Shown piece after piece: positions 30,575-39,595 of a stretch of 64,000 bases of DNA. The notes under the pieces are model-generated. The model saw only the letters and a program-made list of their open reading frames with translations, did no database searches and had not been told where the DNA came from. The translations under genes and the position numbers were made by a program. The stretch's first letter is position 1; every line of letters starts with the position of its first letter. The DNA comes from Mauremys mutica (Eukaryota; Chordata; Testudines; Geoemydidae): contig NC_059084.1 of NCBI RefSeq assembly GCF_020497125.1, positions 35,907,949 through 35,971,948 on the forward strand, read 5' to 3'.

Positions 30575-30741
30575 GGCTCCATAGCTCAGAGGTTAGCACA
30601 CTGGCCTTGTAAACCAGAGACTGTAAGTTGAACTCTCACTGGGGCCTCATCTGTTATTTTGAGGCACCTGCCATTGGCCACTGTTGGTAGACAGGATACT
30701 GGGCTAGATGGACCTTTGGTCTGACCCAATATAGATGTTAT
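30575..30741 (+). mobile_element. tRNA-Thr-headed SINE with LINE-like tail
   Basis: The head at 30575-30647 is a 73-nt degenerate tRNA-Thr(TGT): GGCTCCATAGCTCAGAGGTT, anticodon loop CTTGTAA, acceptor end GGGGCCT. It continues with TCTGTTATTTTGAGGCACC, and the tail CCACTGTTGGTAGACAGGAT, then TGGGCTAGATGGACC matches the 3' end of the LINE at 57700-59312 (59237-59275). A tRNA head joined to a LINE tail defines a SINE. The sequence at 7666 shares the head and the start of the linker. Confidence 0.75.
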
Positions 30742-31218
30742 CTGAGAGATGCCAAATCCCTTTTTCCCCTTAGGTAGAGGTGGGACTTCAACCAGGCATC
30801 TCCCATGTGCAGCTGAGCTCACTAACCTCTGGGCTTGTCATAGGTTTATTCCCCACTTTGAACTTTAGCGTTCACAAGATGGGGACCTGCATGGACTCCT
30901 CTAAATTAAAATCCTAGTTTAGATCTGGTTCTCGCTGCCACCAGTCAGTTTTTAAGTCTCTGACACACTCCCTGTTCCCCCAAAACTTTCCCTGGGGAAC
31001 ACAGATTCAAACCTGAATCTCAACACAAAGGGAAACAAACCATTTCCCTCCTCCCCTCTCCTAGTGCTTAGGAGAGACACCTATTCAAACTCCTTGAATC
31101 AACCAAAGAGGGATTCACTTTTCCCCCTCCCCTTCCCCTGAAAATCCAAACAAGGGAAGAAATCAATCAAGTTCTAAAAGGAAAAGATTTTATTAAAAGA
31201 AAGAAAGAAAGTACACTA

Positions 31219-31618
31219 TGTGGCAAAACCCCTGTCCCTCTGTTTGTTAGCTCAGTCCTTCCCAGCCTCAGAGGCACAGGCTAGGGTACAAGGGAAAAAA
31301 AACCCTTCTCAATCTCACAAGGCCGGGCTGATTCCTTCTCAGCCAGCCCCCTGGGGAGGGTGCCCTCCGTCCTGCAGCGAGTCTCAGAGTTCAGCTGTCC
31401 CTCCTTGCTGGCAGCTGCCCTGCTTCTCTCATCCTCCTTCCCCCCCCCCCCGCTTCCTTGTCAGGGAGGGTTTAAAAAGGTCTCTCGCAACTGGGGCCAG
31501 CTGAACCTGATTAGTTTCTTCCTAACCCCTGCCCCAGCTGAACCTTATTTTGCTGGCTAAGCCTTCCGGGCTAATTGTTACCCCTCTCCAGGTAGCTAAT
31601 TGGCCTGAATTTGCCACA
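31219..31618 (-). repeat. Gypsy 3' LTR
   Basis: This is the downstream LTR in element orientation, 400 bp, TG...CA. The polyprotein stop codon (TAG at 31571-31573) lies within it. A 12-base C run (31439-31451) is the same length in both LTRs, further evidence of youth because such runs mutate quickly. Confidence 0.95.
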
Positions 31619-34600
31619 TATCCCCCCCCCCCGCTCAACACTTCGGGGTTGGGCCACTTGGGTCGAAAAACAATGTACCCGTGACAGGCCATCCGCATTG
31701 CCATGTTGAGTCCCGGACCGGTGCCGAACCGTGAAGTGGAAGGGCTGAAGCGACAGGAACCATCTCGTCACTCGCGCGTTCTTGTCCTTGTTCTGGTGCA
31801 TCCATTGCAACGGGGCATGGTCCATGACTAGGGCAAATCTCCGTCCCAGCAAATAATAGCGGAGGCTTTCTACGGCCCATTTTACCGCCAGACATTCCTT
31901 CTCCACAATGGCGTACTTCCGTTCTCTAGGCAGGAGCTTTCTACTGAGGTAGAGGACGGGGTGTTCGTCATCTCCGACCATTTGGGAAAGCACCGCCCCC
32001 AGGCCTACTTCCGAGGCGTCCGTCTGTAGGACGAACTCCTGCCCCCAGTCTGGGGCTACTAGGACAGGGTCTGTGCAGAGGGCCGTTCGTAGATCCACAA
32101 AAGCGGCTTCGGCCGCAGCAGACCATTTCACTATGTCCGGGCCCCGAGCCCTGGTCAGGTCCGTTAAGGGGCATACCCTGGTGGCAAAGTGGGGAATGAA
32201 CCGCCTATAGTACCCCACGAGTCCCAGGAATGCTCGGACCTGCTTTTTCCGCAGTGGCCGGGGCCACTTCAGTATGGCGTCTAGCTTGTTGAGTTGGGGC
32301 CTCACCATGCCCCTCCCCACTACGTACCCCAGGTATTTGGCTTCAGCTAACCCGATCGAACACTTGGAGGGATTCGCGGTCAGTCCGGCCTTTCTCAGGG
32401 TATCCAGGACTGCCTCTACCTTTCCGAGATGTGTCTCCCAGTCGGGGCTATATATGATGACATCATCAAGATAGGCAGCAGCGTACTCCCTATGGGTCCG
32501 TAGCAGCTTATCCATTAGCCGCTGGAAGGTAGCGGGGGCCCCATGTAATCCAAAGGGAAGAACGGTGTATTGATATAGTCCTTCCGGGGTTGCAAAGGCC
32601 GTCTTCTCCTTGTCGGTCTTCGCCAGGGGGATCTGCCAATAGCCCTTGGTAAGGTCCAGGGTAGACATGAACCGGGCCTTTCCCAATCTGTCGATCAGTT
32701 CGTCGATCCTGGGTAAGGGGTAGGCGTCAAATCGGGATACCTCGTTCAGCTTGCGGAAGTCGTTGCAGAACCTCATACTGCCGTCTGGCTTTGGCACCAG
32801 AACCACGGGACTGGACCACTGGCTATGAGACTCTTCAATAACCCCTAGGGCCAGCATCTTCCTGACCTCTTTCCGAATTTCCTCTCTTTTGGCCTCCGGG
32901 ATCTGGTATGGCTTGACATGCACCTTCACCCCGGGCTCTGTGAAGATGTGATGGTGAACTTCCGTAGTTCTACCGGGCTTCTCCGAGAACACGTCTTGGT
33001 TGTGTTTGACCAGGCTGACCGCCTCAGATCGTTGTTCTGGGGTCAGCTCCAGGGATATTCCCACCTGGTTGGGCTGATCGTCTTTAGGGGGTGGCACCCC
33101 CAACACCGTTACCAGGGTTTCTCTATCCTGCCAGGGTTTCAGCAGGTTTATGTGATAGATCTGCTCCAGCTTCCGGCGACCTGGCTGCCGGACCTTGTAG
33201 TTAACTTCCCCTACTGCCTCAACTACCTCATAAGGTCCCTGCCATCTGGCCAGGAGCTTGCTCTCTGCCGTGGGTATGAGCACCATCACCCGGTCCCCCA
33301 CCTGGAACTTCCGGGCCTTTGCTTGACGGTTGTAGTAGGTCCGTTGTGCCCCTTGGGCCTTCTCCATGTGTTCGCGTACTAGGGGGGTGACCCTGGCGAT
33401 TCGGTCTCTCATTTGTAGCACATGTTCTACAATGTTTCTCCCTGGGTTTGGCTGCTCTTCCCAGTCTTCTTTAGCCAGGTCCAGTATGCCCCTGGGGTGC
33501 CGACCATATAACAGCTCGAAGGGGGAGAATCCCGTGGAGGCCTGAGGAACTTCCCGGACGGCAAACAGCACGTATGGTAGCAGGGTGTCCCAGTCTTTTC
33601 CATCGCAGCTGATCACCTTCCGCAACATGTTTTTCAACGTCTTGTTAAAGCGTTCAACGAGGCCATCGGTCTGGGGGTGGTAGACCGACGTTCGGAGGGT
33701 CCGTATGTGGAGCAGGTCACACAAGTCCTTCATCAGCTTGGAAACAAAGGGGGTCCCTTGGTCTGTCAGGATCTCCCTAGGTATCCCTACTCTGGAGAAT
33801 ATCTGGACTAATTCTTTGGCTATGGACTTGGACATGGTATTCCGCAGGGGGATGGCCTCGGGGTATCGGGTGGCATAATCCAATACTACTAGGATGTACC
33901 GATGGCCTCGGGCTGACTTTTCTAACGGCCCCACTATGTCCATAGCTATACGCTCGAACGGGATCTCAATAATTGGTAGAGGGACCAGAGGGGCCTGTAA
34001 GTATGGTCGGGGCCCATGTAGTTGGCACTCCGGACAGGAGGAACAATACTGCCGGACGGCTGCATAAATGCCAGGCCAAAAGAACCTCTGTAGAACCCGG
34101 TCGAGGGTCTTATCCATCCCTAGATGGGCCCCGAACAGATGACTGTGGGCCAGGTCCATTACCGCCCTTTGATGCTTCCGGGGGACCAAGAGTTGTTCGA
34201 TGACTCGCTCTTGGACCTGGACTACTCTATACAGCAAATCCTTTTTAATCATGTAATACGGTCCTGGTCCCTTAGCTCTTCCCTCCACCGGGACCCCATT
34301 CACCTCGACTACTTCTTTAAAAATGTTGTGGTAAAGGGGATCATTGGCCTGATCCTGACCAAAAGTCCCACGTGCGGCCCCTATGGGCCCCATTTCGGGG
34401 GGGTCCTCCTCCCCCTCCCCCTCAGAGATAGCCTTCGGGGAACCCGGCCCAACAAATGGGCTGGAGTCGGCTGGGCTGGCCCCGCTGTCAGCTGCACCCC
34501 TTCTTTCCCCCGCCAATGTAGGCGTCAGGTACCGGGTCAGGATCCTTGTCCCCCTCCTTTTGTCGGCCCTCCGTTCCCTCCGAGGTTTCCTGGGCTTCCC

Positions 34601-36067
34601 CGGTGGGGAGAACACGTCCTGGCCAAACTCGTGGAAAGCGGGGAGAGGGTCCCCCATCTGGGCCGCCCCTGGGGCCCCAGGGTTCTCCCACCCTTCCTCC
34701 TCTTTCCCGGGGAGTAGGCCATCAAATCCCGGGAAGTCTCGTCCGATAAGGACAGGGTAAGGGAGTTTCGGAACGACTCCTACCGTCACCTCGGTGGGGC
34801 TTCCGAGCACCTCAATGCGTACAGGGACGGTCGGGTAGTAGCCGACATCCCCATGTACACAGGATATTCCCGAGCGCTTGGCCTGGGATAGTTGGCCCGG
34901 CCTGACCAGCTTCCCAGAGACCAGCGTAATCGCACTGCCTGAGTCTATTAATGCCGTGGTCCCTATCCCGTTCAGCTTAACGGGCCGAGTGTATCTATGA
35001 GGGACCATCGTGTCCCCGACCAGACTGATTAGCCCGCACGGTCCCCCTATTTCCCCTAGTTTGCACTGCATAGGCTCCCCAAGGTTAGGGCATTGGGCAG
35101 CAATGTGCCCTAGTTCACCACAGGCATAACATCGGTACCCCCCCTTGGGCAGCCCCCTATTTTTCGGGCTGCTGGGACGCATTCCCGGAGCCCTTCTTCC
35201 CCAGTCCTCCAGTCTTTCCGGGACTGCCGGTGGTTCCTTCACCTCCTGCCTCCCCTCCATTTTCCGGCCCGGGGCTAGGGCGAACGGGGGCCTCGGTGTA
35301 GAGGCTGGCCTCTGATATTGGCGCCTCCCTCCCCCGGGGGTCTGAGATAGTTCTTGGGCTGCCAAGTGTCTCTCCACGAGAGCAACCAGATCATCATAAG
35401 AGGAGGGGTCGTTTTGGCAGACCCACCCCCGTATGTCCGGCGGCAACCCTCTCATGTATCTGTCCAATACCAGGAGTTCTAATACCTTCTCCGGCCCATG
35501 GGCCTTGGGGCGGAGCCACTTCCGAGCAAGGTGTATCAGATCGAATAGCTGGGACCTCGGGGGTTTGTCCTCCCGGTACTTCCACTCGTGGAAGCGCTGG
35601 GCCCTTAGGGCAGGCGTCAGGCCTGCCCTCGCCAGGATCTCCGCCTTCAGCCGAGAGTAATCCATGGCTGCTTCCGCGGGCATGTCAAAGTAGGCTTTCT
35701 GGGCCTCCCCGCATAGAAATGGAGCCAGCAGACCGGCCCACTGGTCCTGTGGCCAGGCCTCCCGCCGGGCCGTCCTCTCGAACCCAAGGAGATATGCCTC
35801 TACATCGTCCTCTGGTATCATCTTCTGCAAGTAGTTGCTTGCCCGTAGCGGTCGGGTCCCCTGGGCCCACTGCGTCATTGTGGTCAGGGCCGTCAACTGA
35901 TTCACTACCTCGGTCAGGTTTGCTCGATCTTGGGCTGCCTGGCTCATCAACAGCTGGTTGGTCTCCTGTTGTGCCCGTACGGACTCCCGCTGGGCAGCCA
36001 CCTGCACTCTGGTAGCCTCTTGTTGGGCCGCAGTGGCCTGTATCAGTGCCTTCAGCACATCCTCCAT
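31571..36067 (-). CDS. Gag-Pol polyprotein of the Gmr1-like Gypsy element
   Basis: The open frame runs 1511 codons from 36106. The first ATG is at 36067 ([10 protein letters not shown]), which I take as the start, giving 1498 residues; positions below use the 1511 count. Residues 18-80 are helical and Gln-rich. Residues 150-252 form a SCAN-like capsid segment ([34 protein letters not shown]). A CCHC knuckle is C326-C329-H334-C339, and the protease site is DSG at 388-390. Integrase has the HHCC zinc motif (H656, H661, C691, C694), the D723-D782-E818 triad with 35 residues between the last two, and a GPY-type domain near 957. RT follows with [10 protein letters not shown] (D1151) and YLDD at 1212-1215. 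RNase H residues are D1363, E1404, D1429 and D1472. No frameshift separates gag and pol. The last ~28 codons run through the polypurine tract into the LTR. Confidence 0.96.
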   Translation of the reverse strand: MEDVLKALIQATAAQQEATRVQVAAQRESVRAQQETNQLLMSQAAQDRANLTEVVNQLTALTTMTQWAQGTRPLRASNYLQKMIPEDDVEAYLLGFERTARREAWPQDQWAGLLAPFLCGEAQKAYFDMPAEAAMDYSRLKAEILARAGLTPALRAQRFHEWKYREDKPPRSQLFDLIHLARKWLRPKAHGPEKVLELLVLDRYMRGLPPDIRGWVCQNDPSSYDDLVALVERHLAAQELSQTPGGGRRQYQRPASTPRPPFALAPGRKMEGRQEVKEPPAVPERLEDWGRRAPGMRPSSPKNRGLPKGGYRCYACGELGHIAAQCPNLGEPMQCKLGEIGGPCGLISLVGDTMVPHRYTRPVKLNGIGTTALIDSGSAITLVSGKLVRPGQLSQAKRSGISCVHGDVGYYPTVPVRIEVLGSPTEVTVGVVPKLPYPVLIGRDFPGFDGLLPGKEEEGWENPGAPGAAQMGDPLPAFHEFGQDVFSPPGKPRKPRRERRADKRRGTRILTRYLTPTLAGERRGAADSGASPADSSPFVGPGSPKAISEGEGEEDPPEMGPIGAARGTFGQDQANDPLYHNIFKEVVEVNGVPVEGRAKGPGPYYMIKKDLLYRVVQVQERVIEQLLVPRKHQRAVMDLAHSHLFGAHLGMDKTLDRVLQRFFWPGIYAAVRQYCSSCPECQLHGPRPYLQAPLVPLPIIEIPFERIAMDIVGPLEKSARGHRYILVVLDYATRYPEAIPLRNTMSKSIAKELVQIFSRVGIPREILTDQGTPFVSKLMKDLCDLLHIRTLRTSVYHPQTDGLVERFNKTLKNMLRKVISCDGKDWDTLLPYVLFAVREVPQASTGFSPFELLYGRHPRGILDLAKEDWEEQPNPGRNIVEHVLQMRDRIARVTPLVREHMEKAQGAQRTYYNRQAKARKFQVGDRVMVLIPTAESKLLARWQGPYEVVEAVGEVNYKVRQPGRRKLEQIYHINLLKPWQDRETLVTVLGVPPPKDDQPNQVGISLELTPEQRSEAVSLVKHNQDVFSEKPGRTTEVHHHIFTEPGVKVHVKPYQIPEAKREEIRKEVRKMLALGVIEESHSQWSSPVVLVPKPDGSMRFCNDFRKLNEVSRFDAYPLPRIDELIDRLGKARFMSTLDLTKGYWQIPLAKTDKEKTAFATPEGLYQYTVLPFGLHGAPATFQRLMDKLLRTHREYAAAYLDDVIIYSPDWETHLGKVEAVLDTLRKAGLTANPSKCSIGLAEAKYLGYVVGRGMVRPQLNKLDAILKWPRPLRKKQVRAFLGLVGYYRRFIPHFATRVCPLTDLTRARGPDIVKWSAAAEAAFVDLRTALCTDPVLVAPDWGQEFVLQTDASEVGLGAVLSQMVGDDEHPVLYLSRKLLPRERKYAIVEKECLAVKWAVESLRYYLLGRRFALVMDHAPLQWMHQNKDKNARVTRWFLSLQPFHFTVRHRSGTQHGNADGLSRVHCFSTQVAQPRSVERGGGICGKFRPISYLERGNN
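31619..31634 (-). promoter_or_regulatory. Polypurine tract
   Basis: On the minus strand AGCGGGGGGGGGGGATA abuts the 3' LTR. Such a purine run primes plus-strand DNA synthesis during reverse transcription. Confidence 0.8.
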
Positions 36068-36149
36068 TTTAGAAAAAAAAATAATTTTTTTTTTTGTGGT
36101 CTTCACCCTGCCCAGTTACGGCTTGCCATGGTGCCTCACCCACTAGGCG

Positions 36150-36167
36150 ATCCCACTCCTGACACCA
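36150..36167 (-). promoter_or_regulatory. Primer-binding site for tRNA-Leu
   Basis: Two bases inside the 5' LTR the minus strand reads TGGTGTCAGGAGTGGGAT. This is complementary over 18 bases to the 3' end of vertebrate tRNA-Leu (CAG/CAA type) including CCA, recalled from tRNA sequences. Annealing of this tRNA would prime minus-strand synthesis. Confidence 0.8.
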
Positions 36168-36169
36168 CG

Positions 36170-36569
36170 TGTGGCAAAACCCCTGTCCCTCTGTTTGTTA
36201 GCTCAGTCCTTCCCAGCCTCAGAGGCACAGGCTAGGGTACAAGGGAAAAAAAACCCTTCTCAATCTCACAAGGCCGGGCTGATTCCTTCTCAGCCAGCCC
36301 CCTGGGGAGGGTGCCCTCCGTCCTGCAGCGAGTCTCAGAGTTCAGCTGTCCCTCCTTGCTGGCAGCTGCCCTGCTTCTCTCATCCTCCTTCCCCCCCCCC
36401 CCGCTTCCTTGTCAGGGAGGGTTTAAAAAGGTCTCTCGCAACTGGGGCCAGCTGAACCTGATTAGTTTCTTCCTAACCCCTGCCCCAGCTGAACCTTATT
36501 TTGCTGGCTAAGCCTTCCGGGCTAATTGTTACCCCTCTCCAGGTAGCTAATTGGCCTGAATTTGCCACA
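36170..36569 (-). repeat. Gypsy 5' LTR
   Basis: This is the upstream LTR in element orientation, 400 bp, identical to 31219-31618 on direct reading. A CCTTTTTAAACCC stretch on the minus strand is a possible TATA-like element. The promoter itself is not otherwise evident. Confidence 0.95.
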
Positions 36570-36979
36570 ACTATCTCTGTAATACCAGGATAAAATATAC
36601 AGAGTCTAGCTTATAAGAACTGGAGAGACTTCCCCTCCCTCCTCCTCAGAATAATCAAAGTAACAGCAAACAGAAATAAAGAATTCCTTCAGCAAACACA
36701 AAATTGCAAATATAGAAAGCAACTCAAAAGACTAATCCGCCTTTTTAACTAATACTCACTATACTGGATAGTAGGAAATACTCCAGGAGAACTTGGAGAC
36801 ATGTCTGGCCTCTCTTAGATCCAAAGAGAGCACAGACAACGCCTTCCCTCCACAGAGATTTTAAATTATCCTGTCCCTTGATTGGTCCTCTGGTCAGGTA
36901 TTCATCAGGTTACTGAGCTTCTTAACCCTTTACAGGTAAAAGAGACTTTAACCCTTAACTATCTGTTTATGACAGGGCT

Positions 36980-38120
36980 AAAGGTCACCAGGAAAATCCT
37001 CTCCCTCCTGGTCATTTTGTATGGAGTTCAAGCATGCCGTAGGGGCTCACAGATGCGTTAGGTATAGGAACACCTATCATTCCCCAGTTTGTGCATCACT
37101 CTGGGGCTTGGGCTGGAGATAGGCATCAAGTGGGCAGCATTGCACAAGACTAGAGGAAGAAATATCAGGAGCCTTTACAATGGACAGTTAGGTGCTATGT
37201 GAGTTTAGGTGCCTACAGTGTTCAGGGGTTTCAGAGTGGATCTTTTGTGAATTTCAGTGAAACCTAAATCTGGGACTCGTGCTCCAAAAGTGGCTGTTAG
37301 GTGTCAGCTCCCACACCTGATAGAACTTACAGTCTGGGTGTCTTCTTCTTAGCATATGTGCAATATGCTTCAGGTGGCATGAGGCCAGGATTCATCCCCA
37401 AACTTGGTCCGCTGGTTGGATCATTAGCTTCCCCGGCCCAGGTACTGACAGAGAGTGTGACATGAATGCTGCTCCATGCCCCCCTCTGGGTGTCTGGCAT
37501 GGAGGATGCACCTAGTGGATGCATAAATAATAATACTAATAGTATGATATCCCCTAACTTGTATATCACTCTTTCATGGAGTCATAAATAAATGTGTGAC
37601 CAAGGCCATTGTGACCATGTTGTCTGACCCAAGCAATGTTAACATCAGCTCTATAACAAAGGATTGAATTTAAAAATTCTGGAATCCTAAGCTTCTTTGA
37701 TGGCCAGGATTCTGGAAATGAAAGTGTTAGTTTATTTCAGTCACTCATCTGATCTCTGAAGAGCTTTATTGTGCGTATGTTTGCATACTGTCTATGACTG
37801 TTTCTTCTTACTCTTCTAGGTGAATTCCATACTATCAGATTTTCAGTAGAACTCAACTTCAGTGGAGAATTCTGCTTCAAGGCTGATAGTAGAATATGAC
37901 CCATAGCAATTTACATTTAAATAACTGTTATAAACGTTTAGCACTTTCAAATTCTTGTAGTGGGTTTAGTTCCTAGACAGAGAACGGAATACACAGATCA
38001 CTTTTAGAACAGTTAAACACAAAGATGAATGCACAGCATGGATGTATCCAGTACGATACAATCACAGAAATAATGTTATTAGGAAAAACTGGCTACGGAA
38101 ATAAAATGTTCAGTTCTTAG
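36980..38120. other. No gene recognised
   Basis: Mixed non-coding DNA. A weak CR1-type tail (GTGACCATGTTGTCTGACCC, near 37610-37630) is the only named trace. The 80-residue minus frame at 37327-37569 has no family features. Confidence 0.4.
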
Positions 38121-39127
38121 TGTGACGGGTTGGATCACAGAACCCCCCTTGGGAGCTGCCACCTGATGTGCCAGGACTACTTCTGCCCCTGATTTCTTGC
38201 CCCGTCAGCTTAGGACTTCAGTACTCTGCCTGGTTTGAGCCAGACTTGATAGCCTGCTGCAAACACAGACCTAAGTCTGAATCATGTCCCCTAACAGCTG
38301 TAGGCTTAGCTGAAAGCAGCTGACAGAAGTGTTCTTGTCTTTAACATTCCGATGCCCAACTCCCAGTGGGGTCTAAACCCAGATAAATCCGTTTTACTCT
38401 GTATAAAGCTTATGCAGGGTAAACTCAGAAATGGTTTGCCCTCTATAACACTGATAGAGAGATATGCACAGCTGTTTGCCCCTCCAGTACATACTCTGGG
38501 TTAATTGATAAGAAAAAAGTGATTTTATTAAATACAGAAAGTAGGATTTAAGTGGTTCCAAGTAGAACAAAGTAAGTCACCAAGCAAAATAAAATAAAAC
38601 ACGCAAATCTATGTCTAATCAAACTGAATACAGATAATCTCACCAGTTCCAGAATGCTCCCTTTTACAGACTAACCTCCTTTTAGTCTGGGTCCAGCAAT
38701 CACTCAAACCCCTTGCAGTTTCTTTCAGGTATCTTTGGAGGTGGAGAGGCTCTCTCTTTAGTCAGTTGAAGACAAAATGGAGGGGGTCTCACATGGGCTT
38801 AAATAGACTTTCTCTTCTGGGTGGAGACCCCCTTCCCTCTCCTATGCAAAGTCCAACTCCAGAATGGAGTTTTGGAGTCACCTGGGCAAGTCACATGTCC
38901 ATGCAGGACTGAGTTCCTTACCAGCTAAGCCACATTCCTGGGAAGGCCTAGATGTGGATTGGTGTCTCCAAGTTCATTGTTGGCTTAAGTGTTTCCTGAC
39001 TTGGCACTTACTGAAAATAGTCTTTTCTCAGGAATCTGACCAACTGCTCCACTACAGCCTACTTAGAATCAAACAAGTATGCAGCCAATATTCATAACTT
39101 CGAATTAAAAAATGATACATGCATACA
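38121..39127. repeat. LTR-like repeat (TGTGAYGGG family)
   Basis: It starts TGTGACGGGTTGG and carries the block GATTTTATTAAATACAGAAA near 38521. It ends close to TGATACATGCATACAG, the same tail as at 22871-23683. It is non-coding. The 3' limit is set where similarity to the other copy ends, and no target duplication was seen. Confidence 0.55.
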
Positions 39128-39253
39128 GTGAGAGATTATGGAACTGGTCCAACCCTGAGATTCTATGATTCTATGGTCAGAAAATAGTTTAGTTATTGTG
39201 GAAAACTTTGATGGAAACTAGCAAAGCATTCAGTTCCTCAAATATTTTTTTCA

Positions 39254-39298
<45 letters not shown>

Positions 39299-39299
39299 A
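39254..39299. repeat. (GAAA)n microsatellite
   Basis: About eleven GAAA units, uninterrupted. Confidence 0.95.
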
Positions 39300-39595
39300 T
39301 ACCTGAGAATATTTTTTTCCAGTTACGGGTTTTTAATTTTTCCATTAATATCTGGAAAATTTAATAAAAAATAGACATTTCCCACAGAAATTTCATTTTG
39401 ATGAAAAAGCCATTTTTTCATCAAAAGGGTTTTTAATGAATGCTATTTACTAGTTAGCTAGCCAGCTAGCCAGATATTCCTAATAGTTAAGTCATCCCTG
39501 ATATAACTCGTATGCTTTTGGCCACTTGGTTATGGAGTAGCTGTTATGCCTTTTTATTTACAGAATTATTAATAGAGGTTTATCCAGCCAGTCCC

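Larger units (their letters stand above)
31219..36569 (-). mobile_element. Intact Ty3/Gypsy LTR retrotransposon, Gmr1-like
   Basis: The 5351-bp element has two 400-bp LTRs that I read as identical base by base, inverted ends TGTGGCAAA/TTTGCCACA, a 4-bp target duplication ACTA (31215-31218 and 36570-36573), a primer-binding site and a polypurine tract. A single open frame covers nearly all of the interior. Because the two LTRs are identical copies at birth and drift apart later, identity over 400 bases means a very recent insertion. The pol order protease-integrase-RT-RNase H is that of the Gmr1-like group rather than ordinary Gypsy. There is no envelope gene. Confidence 0.95.
30836..36974. 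mobile_element. Solo LTR split by a Gypsy element
   Basis: The left part (30836-31218) and right part (36574-36974) together form one LTR homologous to 20050-20944, with ends TGTCATAGG and TTTATGACA. The outer flanks GGGCT (30831-30835) and GGGCT (36975-36979) are its 5-bp target duplication. The Gypsy element at 31219-36569 sits inside it between ACTA duplications. The uninterrupted sister at 20050 reads straight through the join (TACACTATCTCTG), confirming the nesting. Confidence 0.93.

Noticed and set aside
34124..34760. 197- and 125-codon plus-strand frames within the Gypsy element
   Set aside because: They are antisense to the intact gag-pol frame and have no domain. An antisense gene would need independent evidence.
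31219..36569. Endogenous retrovirus with env
   Set aside because: The interior ends after RNase H at the polypurine tract, there is no room for or trace of an envelope gene, and the domain order is Gmr1-like Gypsy.
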